NCBI GenBank assembly: GCA_011176555.1
Contig: DUEF01000287.1
Coordinates: 1 to 22,496 of the forward strand
DNA length: 22,496 nt
DNA from: Caldilineae bacterium
Lineage (GTDB): Bacteria; Chloroflexota; Anaerolineae; J102
Reading direction: 5' to 3'
Shown here: in pieces, positions 6,991-15,082 of the stretch
Layout: each line of letters opens with the position of its first letter
How positions within the stretch are numbered: position 1 is the first letter of the stretch
The notes under the pieces: generated by a model
The model's database searches: none
What the model was told of the DNA's origin: nothing
Seen by the model: the letters and a program-made list of their open reading frames with translations, nothing else
Program-made: the position numbers and the translations under genes

Positions 6991-7060
6991 AGAGCAGCGC
7001 GCCGGTGGGGACTTGAACGGCTTTATCGGTTATATCGAAGAGGACGGTGTGGTTGGGCAT
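6991..7060 (-). pseudogene. Duplicated 5' fragment of acsV
   Basis: Seventy bases that match 6258-6327, the first 23 codons of acsV, at 68 of 70 positions. The two differences are both A-to-G on the plus strand. The copy starts at an ATG at 7060, encodes the same opening residues (MPNHTVLFDITDKAVQ...), then runs out of homology and stops after about 33 codons inside the end of the toxin gene. A decayed heptamer array (GCGTGGTGCGTATTGCG) lies just upstream of its ATG. It is a non-functional remnant, probably left when the toxin-antitoxin segment was inserted in front of acsV. Confidence 0.9.
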
Positions 7061-7062
7061 AG

Positions 7063-7083
7063 GGGCGTGGTGCGTATTGCGCA
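7063..7083. repeat. Remnant heptamer array upstream of the acsV duplicate
   Basis: GGCGTGGTGCGTATTGCGC, one arm only. A more decayed version follows the true acsV start (CGTGAGGCGTAAAACAC at about 6334-6350), so the duplication probably included the start of the array. Confidence 0.6.
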
Positions 7084-7172
7084 ATAACAGTCAGTTTTGG
7101 GCCCATTGCAGGGTCTAGTCCCATGTGCAAAAATGCTTCTATTCTCTGATCAGGATAAAAGGAACAAGACAC

Positions 7173-7421
7173 ATGAGCACAATGATTGTGGAGCGAACAG
7201 AACTCCATCAAACGATTGACCTGTTACCAGACGAGGCGCTGGGTGATCTCTCCGATGTCGTCAAAAATCTGGTTGCCAAATATCAGACCCAAAAGAATGG
7301 AGAACCCCCATTCAGGCCAGTTCACTTTCCTGAGGGAATTTCGAAAGGTGATGACGTTTCAATTGAGGATATTCGGCAGATGCGACGCGAGGTCTGGGCT
7401 AACTTCCCCAGAGAGTTCTGA
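7173..7421 (+). CDS. Putative antitoxin paired with a PIN toxin remnant
   Basis: An 82-residue protein with TELHQTIDLLPDEALGDLSDVVKNL at the N-terminus and ISKGDDVSIEDIRQMRREVWANF at the C-terminus. This is the layout of DUF2281-like antitoxins paired with PIN-domain toxins. The ATG at 7173 is preferred over one 48 bases upstream because AAAGGAA lies about 10 bases before it and the family motif starts a few residues later. The TGA stop overlaps an ATG (TGATG) that opens the broken PIN toxin. Since the toxin is disrupted, this antitoxin may be an orphan. Confidence 0.72.
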   Translation: MSTMIVERTELHQTIDLLPDEALGDLSDVVKNLVAKYQTQKNGEPPFRPVHFPEGISKGDDVSIEDIRQMRREVWANFPREF

Positions 7422-7623
7422 TGAAAAATATGTTACAGATACGCATCCAGTTTTGTGGTTCCTGAGTAAAGACAAACGTCTGTCTCGTCGCGCACGAACT
7501 ATTTTTAAGAGAGCACGGGATGGATGGGATTTAATCACTGTCCCAAGTATCGTGCTTGTCGAGGCTATTCTTCTTTTTCAGCGTCGACGTATTCGTGAAG
7601 AAACTGTCCGGTTGGTAGGGTAA
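7421..7623 (+). pseudogene. PIN-domain (VapC-like) toxin, frameshifted and truncated
   Basis: The N-terminal half of a PIN ribonuclease can be read in one frame: YVTDTHPVLWFLS carries the first catalytic Asp, and ITVPSIVLVEAILLF carries the conserved Glu region. The only good start, the ATG at 7421 overlapping the antitoxin stop, is one frame off. After ATG there are five A residues where six (or three) would give a continuous M-K-K-Y-V-T-D. The reading frame then ends at 7623 after about 66 residues, where PIN toxins are normally about 130. No C-terminal acidic residues are found downstream in any frame. I call it a degraded toxin. The A-run could be a sequencing error, but the truncation would remain. 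Confidence 0.75.
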
Positions 7624-7684
7624 GCTCCAGAGAGAATTTTGTAAGGAAGGGAAAAAGGGTTCTATCTGGCAAACCGAGAAACTC

Positions 7685-7757
7685 GTAAACCGGAAAGCCG
7701 GACGCATATCCGCCCCCGGCCTACCGGTTTACTGTTCTCCGGTCTACTGGTCTACGA
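7685..7757. repeat. GTAAACCGG / CCGGTTTAC inverted array after acsC
   Basis: Perfect 9-base arms at 7685-7693 and 7724-7732, with further CCGG(T)CTAC words up to 7757, five bases before the acsC stop. The same word family recurs at 20336-20370. It fills most of the gap between the toxin remnant and acsC. Confidence 0.75.
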
Positions 7758-7762
7758 CAAAA

Positions 7763-9103
7763 CTAATTCAACACATTCTTCATGTACGATGGAATATCCA
7801 CCGCCTCGCGTGGCCCGACCATCACCTTCCAATCGGGCAGTTCCTCCTCCAACTCGCCGGAAAGGACGGCGGTATGGCCGGGGAGAACGATGCGCTTGTT
7901 GCTGACCTTGTCGGGAGCGCCGAAACGAATGGCGTCCTTGGCGATGCGCTCGGCGTCGAACTTGCCCGCGGCCCAAGCCGTGAGCACGCTCATGCCTTCG
8001 GCATCGGTCACCAGCATCCAGGCGCTGTTGCCGGAGCCTTCCACCTCATTGGCGACGCTGAAGTAGGTGATGGAGAAGTTGGTGGTGACCAGCAGCGGGT
8101 CTTCGGGCGAAGGATCGTTGATCTCGTAGATGCCGGGCGTGACCTGGATGGGTTTCTGCGGGTCGGTGTAGATGTTCTCGCGCAGCACCAACAAGGGATA
8201 AGCGGTCTCCGGCGCAAAGTGATCCATCACCACGAAACTGCCGTATTTGGCGATGGCCTGTCCCGCGGCCACAAGCTCGCGAGCGGGGTCGCCCCAATCG
8301 CCGGGGTAGCTGATGATGGGATAGCCGAGGGGCCGGAAATTTTTCTTGAGGGCCATGCGGCGACTGATGGTGTTGGCTACCAGGGTCCCCTTCAAACTGC
8401 GTTGGGTGGGAGAGAGCACGATGTCCTTGATGCCCGCCCCCTTCAGCTTCTCGGTCAAATCCACCATCCCATCCACCGTGCTGGCCTCTGCCGCCAGAAC
8501 AGCATTGTTTTCCTTGGCCAGGGCCGCCATTTCCTGCCAGTTGTCGGCGGTGGCGCAGCATAGCAACGGCCTCTCTCCCTCGGCCAGTTCTGCTAACCCG
8601 GCCTTCAGGTCCTCCACCCCACCGATCAGGATCAGGGGGCGATGGCTGACCTCGCGCACCGCGCGCACGGCGGCGGGAAAATCCCCGCCATTGCCGTTGG
8701 CCTGCACCGCGAAACCATCCATGGTCAAGTCCATGCCGACGTAATCGACCACGAACTCATCGGCCGGTTGCACCTTGGCCTTGATAGCGTCGGGCGATTC
8801 ATCGGCATAGACGCGCAGGAAAAGGCCGGGGTGATTGACGAATTTCTTCTCGTGGCGGAAAAGCACCGTCTCTGCCCCGACCTTGAGTTCGTTGCCGTTG
8901 GCCTTGATCGTCAGAGGCCGCACTGGCGGTTGCGAAGCAGCCGATAGCTTGGCCGCGGATTCCTCGCTCACGTGCGGGCAAGCGGCCAACTCCACTTGCT
9001 TGGCCGCCAATTTCATGGCGAATGCGAGACAGGTGGGAAAACCGCAGTCCTTGCAATTGGTCTGGGGCAGTAGCTTGTAGATTTGAATGCCTGATAGGGC
9101 CAT
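7763..9103 (-). CDS. acsC: Corrinoid iron-sulfur protein large (gamma) subunit
   Basis: The large subunit of CFeSP, 446 residues, which carries cobalamin and a low-potential [4Fe-4S] cluster and shuttles the methyl group from AcsE to acetyl-CoA synthase. The N-terminal cluster motif is C17-x2-C20-x4-C25-x16-C42, within NCKDCGFPTCLAFAMKLA. A TIM barrel follows (VDYVGMDLTMDGFAVQ, PLILIGGVEDL, IKDIVLSPTQRSLKG), then a C-terminal cobalamin-binding Rossmann-like domain from about residue 330 (SITYFSVANEVEG, AWMLVTDAEGMSVLTAWAAGKF, IVLPGHTAVLSGELEEEL). GGAG lies 6 bases before the ATG. It follows the acsB-acsD fusion in the operon. Its usual partner, the small subunit, is present only as the C-terminal part of that fusion. 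Confidence 0.96.
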   Translation of the reverse strand: MALSGIQIYKLLPQTNCKDCGFPTCLAFAMKLAAKQVELAACPHVSEESAAKLSAASQPPVRPLTIKANGNELKVGAETVLFRHEKKFVNHPGLFLRVYADESPDAIKAKVQPADEFVVDYVGMDLTMDGFAVQANGNGGDFPAAVRAVREVSHRPLILIGGVEDLKAGLAELAEGERPLLCCATADNWQEMAALAKENNAVLAAEASTVDGMVDLTEKLKGAGIKDIVLSPTQRSLKGTLVANTISRRMALKKNFRPLGYPIISYPGDWGDPARELVAAGQAIAKYGSFVVMDHFAPETAYPLLVLRENIYTDPQKPIQVTPGIYEINDPSPEDPLLVTTNFSITYFSVANEVEGSGNSAWMLVTDAEGMSVLTAWAAGKFDAERIAKDAIRFGAPDKVSNKRIVLPGHTAVLSGELEEELPDWKVMVGPREAVDIPSYMKNVLN

Positions 9104-9115
9104 TTTTCGCTCCGT

Positions 9116-9206
9116 TTTCGTGTTTCGTGTTTCGTGTTTCGTGATGCGTGTTTCGTGGTGCGCTCACTCGCCACCAACTCAACGAAACACGCAATACGCA
9201 ATACGT
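9116..9206. repeat. Inverted TTTCGTG heptamer array between acsB-acsD and acsC
   Basis: TTTCGTG is repeated three times, then ATGCGTG and TTTCGTG, with the inverse arm AACGAAACACGCAATACGC. It runs from the acsC ribosome-binding site to the stop codon of the fusion gene. Confidence 0.85.
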
Positions 9207-9207
9207 A

Positions 9208-12200
9208 TCATTCCATCAAATCTTCAATCGCCACGCGCGTCCGCTTCACCACCTCGGGGTGGCGGAGGACGACGACATCGGCGCCGGATTCGATGAGCAT
9301 GGTCGAGGTCAGGGTCTCCCAGGTGAGCGCACGTTCATGCCAGTCGCCCCATTCTTCGGGGACGCCTTCTCCGACCTTGGATTCCTTGGTCTTCCAGGCT
9401 TCTTCGCCCGGATTGACGATCATGGGCAGTTGGGTCATGGCGTCGCCCTGAAGGGCAGCCATGCGCAAACGCTCCATCACCGAGTAACCGTACTCGAAGC
9501 CGTAGCCGAGAGCGCCGGTGGTCGGGTCCATGACGATGCGGTCGAGAGGCAGACCCATATCCGAGATCAGGATGTTGAGTTGCTTGGCCAGGTTCACATC
9601 CATAGCAGTGCGGGCGATGACCAGATGGTCGTTGGCCATGGCCGTGGCCACGATGGTGCGGTAGTTCTTGTCCTCGCAGATGCCCAACAGCAGGCGCTCG
9701 CCCTTGAAGGCTTCGGCCACAGGGACCATCAACTCGTTGTCGACTTCGACCTGGCCGGGCCCGACCACCACCAGGGGCAGACCGCTGGCTTCCAACACGG
9801 CGCGTACGGCCTTGACCGCGTTCTCGGGCGTGTTGGGGTTGCCATCGGCATCGGTGAGCGAGAGTCGCAGGTACAGCAACTCGGCGCCCGCTTCCTCCGC
9901 GGCTTTGGCCCACTTGCCGGGATCGTCCATCACGTCGCCCCAGGTTTCGTAGAGGATGGGCGACCAGCCATCGGGCCGGCGGTCGGCGAGCTCGATGGCG
10001 ATGACCGGCGCATTGGGCATGTCACCGTCGAAATCCAAGAAGGGCATGGCGGTTTCGCCGCCGATTTTGACGACGCTGGTGCGGGTTCCGCCTTCGGCGG
10101 CGGTGGCGCCGATGGTGATTTCCTTGACAGAACCGGTCCATGATTCGGTGGCGATGGCCGTCTTGGCGTCGGCTGGCAGCCAGTTCGCATCGGGTTCCGG
10201 TTCTTTGAAGGCTTCCACCTCGGGTTCAGGTTCGGGCTCAGGCGCGACGGTCGGCAATGGCGCGGCGGCCGGAATTGGTCCAGTAGGGGGGGCGGGGGGT
10301 AAACCGCTTCCCGATTGCAAGGCGGCAATCAGGCTTTCATCCAGGCCGCCCAGTTCGGCCAGAGCCGCCACAAGCGCCCGGCGCAAACTGTTCACGGCGC
10401 GTTCGGCAGCGGTGGCGTCCCCAATCGGCGGGGCGGGAGGCGCTGGGGGAGCCGGAGGAGCGGACGGGACCGGTGGTTTCTGGGCCGCCAGTTCTGGCGC
10501 TGCAACAGGCTCGACTGGTGGCTTCACTTCAGCCTTGGGCGCTTCCGGTTCGGGAACGGTCTCTATCGCTTCCACCACAGCCACGGCCTCGGCCACGACA
10601 TCGGGTTCAGGCTCGGCGACTTCGGGCTCGGGTTCAGGCTCGGCCGCGACTTCAGGCGCTTCGCCCACGTCGGCGCCAATGGGCCCCATCTTCAAGACGG
10701 GATGATCTTTTTCCTTCAACCATTCGATCAACTCATCCACTTCGGTGAGGTCGTTGCCGGTGGCGATGCGGTCGATCAGGTCGGGGATGCCCTCGCGCTC
10801 GGCCACGACCTGGAACTCGGCGGCCATGCTGTCCTTCAGGTTCTGGCTCATCCACACCACGCGCTTGAATCCGCCGTCTGCGGAAATGAACTTGGGGCTG
10901 ACCAGGTAGAACTTGCCCACGCCCATCACGCCGGGGGTCTGGATGCCGCCGCCGGCCATGCCGGCCAGGGTGCTGAACTTCATGCCGGCGGGCGTCATGC
11001 CCACATCTTCACGCCTGACGACCATCACGCCATCCACCTCGGGGATGACCATGACGATACACTCGAAGCAGCCGCAAGCGGTCATCGGATTTTCCATGAT
11101 CGAATACATGGAGACATCCTGGATGACGCCGTGGGAGCCGATCTTGGCGTAATCGAGCGTGCCGGACCAGTAGCCTTTCTTCGGGTCCAGTATCTTGCCC
11201 AGTTTGATCGGTTGGTTGGGGCCGGTGGGGTTGATGTTGTAGGAAGCCTTGCAGTCCAGCCAGTTGTAAGCGCCGCACAGGCCCAGACGTTCGGGACTGA
11301 CGATGCAGACATGGTTGGGAGCGAAGCTCTGGCAGAGGGTGCAGGAATAGAACTCATCCACAGCATCATCGGTGAGATCGGCCAGACGCTTGTTGCGATA
11401 ATCGTACGCTTCACGGGCTTTGGCCAGCCACTCAGTGAATAACTCCGGATCGGTGTAGATGGTCACTTTCACCTTGTCGACGATAGCGCCGAAGTCAGAA
11501 TGGAAGCGAGCGTGCAAGATGGCGCCGAAATGCTTGAGATTGAAGCCCTTCTCGGCCGCGGCCTTGGAAATGCGGATCCAGGTGATGTCGCGCTGGCCGA
11601 TGTGCTGGATGCCAGAAGCGCCGTTGATGAAGTAGTGGATCTGGCGCTCCAGCACGGGCTCGAAGTCTTCCTGCATCTTGCGCCCGGCCACTTCCACGAC
11701 GATGCCCATGTCCATCGAGCCTTGCGGATCGAGCGTATCGAAGTCCGGGCCGACCAATTCGACCACGCCGTCGGAGATGCTGTCCAGGGGCACGCCCTGC
11801 AGGAACTCGAAACAGCGGGAGTATTTGCCGCCGAACTCGGCCCGCATATCGGCCTTGCGCACCACTTCGCCCTCGAAGGCGGAGCCATAAGGCACAGGTA
11901 CGGGCACGTCGGCGATTTTGATCTTGACGCCCCGAATCTCGATGCACTTCTGCACCAGACGCTCGGCCTTTTCCTGCTCATCCTTGCCCGGGATCTCGTT
12001 CCAGGGCATGCTCACCACATGCTCGTAGGTAGTGATGCCGGTGGGCAGGATCTCGGGGATGACCGTATCGGCGATAACAGGGAAGCCGAAGTTGATAGCC
12101 CCGGCCGCGGCCGCGTACTTCAGATCATCCACCTCGCCCAGCGCCAGCACGAAGGCGAACACGCGCGCCCGGTTGTACAAAAGGATTTCACGCGCCTGGG

Positions 12201-12945
12201 CGGCCTTGAGCCCGCCAAAGGTGAGCGCCGAGCGGGTGGCGAATCCGAGCGCATAGATGGCGCTGATGGTGTCGGTGCCGAAGGGAACGGTGTAGGTGTC
12301 GTAACCCAGTTCGACCCCCTCCTCCTGCAACTGGTCGATGATGCTGCGACCATTGACATTGCCAGAGAGGAAAGTGAGGATGTTGCGTTTTTGCAGTTCC
12401 CGCACGATATGCACAGCGGCTTCGTTGGATTTGGCCGCGCCGACGATGGCGGCGAAGCCGGGCATGCGTCCATCCACCAACTGGATGCCCCAGGAACGAA
12501 GCTGGATGTCGTCGATGGGACCGTTCAAATGTCCCACGCCGCCATTGCCATTCGTCCCGTAATCTGTGCCCCCGGCCAACTCGAAGCCCGGGTAGGGTTC
12601 CGGTTGCAGGCCGTAGACGAAACGCACGGCCTCGATGGTTTCGGCGGCCAGGAGGGTGGCCATGCCGCTATCCAAAGTCTCGCCCAGATAGGGTGTCCAG
12701 TGTTTGTCGGCGGGCACGGGATGCAGTAATTGACGGGCGTGCTCAAGCACAGGGGGCAAATCGCCGAGTTTCGTCACCTCGACGCCCGTCATGCCATAGA
12801 TGGTGGGGAGAAAATAAGCGGTGTTGGGAAAAGCGACCGGCGTGTCAGGCCCTTTTTCTTGCAGGGCTCGATTCAACATCACCTCAGCTTCGGTAACGAG
12901 ATGGTTGGCGCCTCGTATCGCTCTTGTTGCAATGTATCTTGACAT
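9208..12945 (-). CDS. Acetyl-CoA synthase fused to CFeSP small subunit (AcsB-AcsD)
   Basis: A single uninterrupted frame of 1245 residues. Residues 1 to about 752 are a complete bacterial-type acetyl-CoA synthase including the N-terminal CODH-contacting domain. The A-cluster ligands C535, C538, C547, C557, C624 and C626 have the same spacing (3, 9, 10, 67, 2) as in the Moorella enzyme, and the C-G-C that holds the two-nickel site is intact. Residues 755-935 are a Pro/Glu/Ala-rich linker. Residues about 936-1245 are the CFeSP small (delta) subunit, a TIM barrel with FLDFDGDMPN, LVVVGPGQVEVD, ARTAMDVNLAKQLNILISDM and MDPTTGALGYGFEYGYSVME. AGGAG lies 6 bases before the ATG. The fusion would tether the methyl carrier to the synthase. 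acsA is upstream and acsC downstream. Both domain calls are firm; the functional benefit is inferred. Confidence 0.95.
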   Translation of the reverse strand: MSRYIATRAIRGANHLVTEAEVMLNRALQEKGPDTPVAFPNTAYFLPTIYGMTGVEVTKLGDLPPVLEHARQLLHPVPADKHWTPYLGETLDSGMATLLAAETIEAVRFVYGLQPEPYPGFELAGGTDYGTNGNGGVGHLNGPIDDIQLRSWGIQLVDGRMPGFAAIVGAAKSNEAAVHIVRELQKRNILTFLSGNVNGRSIIDQLQEEGVELGYDTYTVPFGTDTISAIYALGFATRSALTFGGLKAAQAREILLYNRARVFAFVLALGEVDDLKYAAAAGAINFGFPVIADTVIPEILPTGITTYEHVVSMPWNEIPGKDEQEKAERLVQKCIEIRGVKIKIADVPVPVPYGSAFEGEVVRKADMRAEFGGKYSRCFEFLQGVPLDSISDGVVELVGPDFDTLDPQGSMDMGIVVEVAGRKMQEDFEPVLERQIHYFINGASGIQHIGQRDITWIRISKAAAEKGFNLKHFGAILHARFHSDFGAIVDKVKVTIYTDPELFTEWLAKAREAYDYRNKRLADLTDDAVDEFYSCTLCQSFAPNHVCIVSPERLGLCGAYNWLDCKASYNINPTGPNQPIKLGKILDPKKGYWSGTLDYAKIGSHGVIQDVSMYSIMENPMTACGCFECIVMVIPEVDGVMVVRREDVGMTPAGMKFSTLAGMAGGGIQTPGVMGVGKFYLVSPKFISADGGFKRVVWMSQNLKDSMAAEFQVVAEREGIPDLIDRIATGNDLTEVDELIEWLKEKDHPVLKMGPIGADVGEAPEVAAEPEPEPEVAEPEPDVVAEAVAVVEAIETVPEPEAPKAEVKPPVEPVAAPELAAQKPPVPSAPPAPPAPPAPPIGDATAAERAVNSLRRALVAALAELGGLDESLIAALQSGSGLPPAPPTGPIPAAAPLPTVAPEPEPEPEVEAFKEPEPDANWLPADAKTAIATESWTGSVKEITIGATAAEGGTRTSVVKIGGETAMPFLDFDGDMPNAPVIAIELADRRPDGWSPILYETWGDVMDDPGKWAKAAEEAGAELLYLRLSLTDADGNPNTPENAVKAVRAVLEASGLPLVVVGPGQVEVDNELMVPVAEAFKGERLLLGICEDKNYRTIVATAMANDHLVIARTAMDVNLAKQLNILISDMGLPLDRIVMDPTTGALGYGFEYGYSVMERLRMAALQGDAMTQLPMIVNPGEEAWKTKESKVGEGVPEEWGDWHERALTWETLTSTMLIESGADVVVLRHPEVVKRTRVAIEDLME
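10141..10683 (-). other. Pro/Glu/Ala-rich interdomain linker with embedded helical module
   Basis: This encodes residues 755-935 of the AcsB-AcsD fusion. Residues about 757-842 are low-complexity, built from E-P, P-A-P-P and E-V repeats. Residues about 843-881 (around AAERAVNSLRRALVAALAEL) break the pattern and look like two amphipathic helices. Residues 882-920 return to Pro/Ala then Glu/Pro repeats. The DNA has matching short tandem words such as GGTTCAGGTTCGGGCTC, which would expand or contract by slippage. The arrangement resembles the linker, small domain, linker layout of dihydrolipoyl acyltransferases, but I see no homology to that domain. Confidence 0.8.
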
Positions 12946-12958
12946 CTTTGTCTCCTAT

Positions 12959-13037
12959 GCGTGGTGCGTGGGGCGTGATGCGTAAAAACGCCGTTGATAG
13001 CGTTCAACCCATCACGCAACACGAAACACGCGACACG
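12959..13037. repeat. Inverted heptamer array between acsA and acsB-acsD
   Basis: GCGTGGTGCGTGGGGCGTGATGCG and an inverse arm CATCACGCAACACGAAACAC, from the fusion gene's ribosome-binding site to two bases before the acsA stop codon. The loop holds a smaller hairpin, AACGCCGTTGATAGCGTT. Confidence 0.8.
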
Positions 13038-13039
13038 TT

Positions 13040-15058
13040 CTATTTGGCGGGCACGCCATATAGTGCGGCCCTGCGTTTGGCCAGGGGCAGTTCGTTGAGA
13101 TCAATCATGCGGACGTCGCCGCTGCGGCCCCATTTCGAAGGATCGTATTCAGGCAGGCCAAGGGCGGCGCGCTTCTCGTCAATGTGCTCCAGGGTTCTGC
13201 GGATCATCTCGTCGGGATCGGCGATGAACTCCATCTTGCCGCCGTACAGTTCTTCCCAGCCCTCGCTGATGTACCGCGACACGATATCAGAGCCAGGCAG
13301 TTTACCGGGCCAACCGCTGATGGGTGAGTTCCCGCCGAAGATGACGTAAGCGCCGGAAGCCATGCAGTACGTGCCGATCGAGAGCGCCTTCTCGCTCATC
13401 CATTCGGGAGCGAGACCCACGGCCGGGATCTGGTCGATGTCATCGCCCAGGCCGCCTTCTTCCACAATCTGGGTGAGAACGGTGAGAATGCGGGTGTTGT
13501 CCACACAGGAACCCATGTGCAGCACCGGCGGGATGCCGATGGTCTCGCACACTTCTCTGAGCCCCGGCCCGACTTCATCCAACCCCGCCTCGCCCAACAG
13601 GTAACCGAGTTTGGCGCTGGCGATAGCCCCACAACCGGTCTCGACGACGAGCACATCCTGCTCCAACAGCTTCTTGTTCACGTAGGTGTGCAGGTAGTCG
13701 TGTTGGCTGCGAGGATTGTTGCAGCCAACGATGGCGGCGATGCCGCGAATGCGTCCGGCCATGACCGCGTCGTTGAGGGGGCGGAAGGACGAACGGTAAG
13801 AACCGCCCAACATGTAGTTGATGTACTCGTGCGAGAATCCGGGGACCAATTCTGAGCGCTCATCCGGAATCTGGGTTTCGCCGCGATTCTCGTAATTGTC
13901 GATGGCCACTCGCAGGATCTGTTTGGCGATGGTGATCGCCTTGTGCTCATCGAATTGGATGTGCGTTGCGCCCGTGATCTTGACCTTTTTGGAAGTGGTG
14001 ATGATCTTGGTGTGGAAATTATCGGCCAGTCCCACCAACGCCTGCATGATGCACTGCACATCCACCACCATGGCCTCGACTGCGCCGGTGAGGATGGCCA
14101 GCTCTTGCTGCAAGAAGTTGCCGGCGGCGGGAATGCCCTGACGCATGAGGATCTCGTTGGCCGTGCAGCAAATGCCCGAAAGGTTGATGCCCTTGGCGCC
14201 TTTCGATTTGGCGTATTCGATGATGTCGGGCATCTGCGAAGCGGCCACGATCATCTCACTGAGGGTGGGTTCGTGACCATGCACCACCACGTTGACCATG
14301 TCTTCTTTGAGCACGCCGAGATTGGCCTGGCCCAGGATGGGGGCCGGGGTGCCAAACAAAATGTCCGAGACATCCGTGGCGATGAGGCTGCCACCCCAGC
14401 CATCGGCCAGGGCGGTACGCACGGCGTGTTGTAAAATGTGCACAGGATCTTGGTCGTCGCCGATATGCGTACGATGCAGACACTCCACTACTTCTCTGTC
14501 CACGCCTCGAGGGGTGACGCCTGTCTCTTTCCACACCTGCTGTCGCTTTTTGGGCGCCCGTTTGATCAAGGCGACTTCGCCTCGCTGCTGTCCAAATTGG
14601 GCGATGTAGAGATCGGCCAAATCGTTGGCGATTTCTTTAGGCGAACGGCCTTCGATGGGAATGTCGTAGTGGCTGGCAATCACGCGCAGTTTGGCCACAT
14701 CCCGGATGACGTAACCTTCGGTTTCGTCGTTGGCCACGGCCTTGAGTGTGAAAGCCATGTCTCGCCCGTGGTCAGAATGGGCCGCGGCGCCGGCGGCGAT
14801 AGAGCGGATGAAGTTGCGAGCCTGGATCGTGTCCATCGTGGCGCCGCAAATGCCGGTGTCATCCGGTTTCACGAGCCGGCAGGGCCCCATGCTACAAATT
14901 TTGCAACAAAGCCCGGCCGCACCGATGTTACAGGCCACCATATCATCGACACGCGTAAATGCGGTGCCGATGCCCAATTCGTCAGCCCGAATGAGCATCT
15001 GTTGGGCGGCGGGATCGATGCTGTGCTCTTCCGGTGTCAATCGTTTTCTTCTAGCCAT
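13040..15058 (-). CDS. acsA: Carbon monoxide dehydrogenase catalytic subunit
   Basis: Nickel-iron CO dehydrogenase, 672 residues, interconverting CO2 and CO for acetyl-CoA synthesis. The N-terminal cysteines C43, C51, C52, C55, C60 and C71 fit the D-cluster and B-cluster ligands (CNIGAAGLCCKICSMGPCR). The C-cluster ligands can be picked out as H262 (HGHEP), C297/C298 (SGICCTANE), C336 (VDVQC), C446 (GCNNPR), C476 (TGCGA) and C518 (GSCVD), so the active site appears complete. The length is slightly above the usual 630-675. I chose the ATG at 15058 over one 66 bases upstream: AGGAG lies 7 bases before it, and the longer start would lie inside the repeat array. Its genomic partner is the downstream synthase, which points to the CODH/ACS type rather than a stand-alone CooS. 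Confidence 0.96.
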   Translation of the reverse strand: MARRKRLTPEEHSIDPAAQQMLIRADELGIGTAFTRVDDMVACNIGAAGLCCKICSMGPCRLVKPDDTGICGATMDTIQARNFIRSIAAGAAAHSDHGRDMAFTLKAVANDETEGYVIRDVAKLRVIASHYDIPIEGRSPKEIANDLADLYIAQFGQQRGEVALIKRAPKKRQQVWKETGVTPRGVDREVVECLHRTHIGDDQDPVHILQHAVRTALADGWGGSLIATDVSDILFGTPAPILGQANLGVLKEDMVNVVVHGHEPTLSEMIVAASQMPDIIEYAKSKGAKGINLSGICCTANEILMRQGIPAAGNFLQQELAILTGAVEAMVVDVQCIMQALVGLADNFHTKIITTSKKVKITGATHIQFDEHKAITIAKQILRVAIDNYENRGETQIPDERSELVPGFSHEYINYMLGGSYRSSFRPLNDAVMAGRIRGIAAIVGCNNPRSQHDYLHTYVNKKLLEQDVLVVETGCGAIASAKLGYLLGEAGLDEVGPGLREVCETIGIPPVLHMGSCVDNTRILTVLTQIVEEGGLGDDIDQIPAVGLAPEWMSEKALSIGTYCMASGAYVIFGGNSPISGWPGKLPGSDIVSRYISEGWEELYGGKMEFIADPDEMIRRTLEHIDEKRAALGLPEYDPSKWGRSGDVRMIDLNELPLAKRRAALYGVPAK

Positions 15059-15065
15059 GTGTTTG

Positions 15066-15070
15066 CTCCT
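15066..15070 (-). promoter_or_regulatory. Ribosome-binding site deciding the acsA start
   Basis: AGGAG on the minus strand, 7 bases upstream of the ATG at 15058. It supports this start over the in-frame ATG at 15124, which has no such motif and would place 22 residues inside the intergenic repeat. Confidence 0.85.
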
Positions 15071-15082
15071 ATTTGGGGTATC

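Noticed and set aside
9148..11442. Long plus-strand open frames opposite the CFeSP part and linker of the fusion
   Set aside because: Composition mirrors the minus-strand codons, and the Ser/Gly-rich run at 10400-10650 is just the complement of the Pro/Glu linker.
11500..12729. A 409-codon plus-strand open frame opposite acetyl-CoA synthase
   Set aside because: Antisense shadow with a His/Asp/Gly-rich composition and no recognisable motif.
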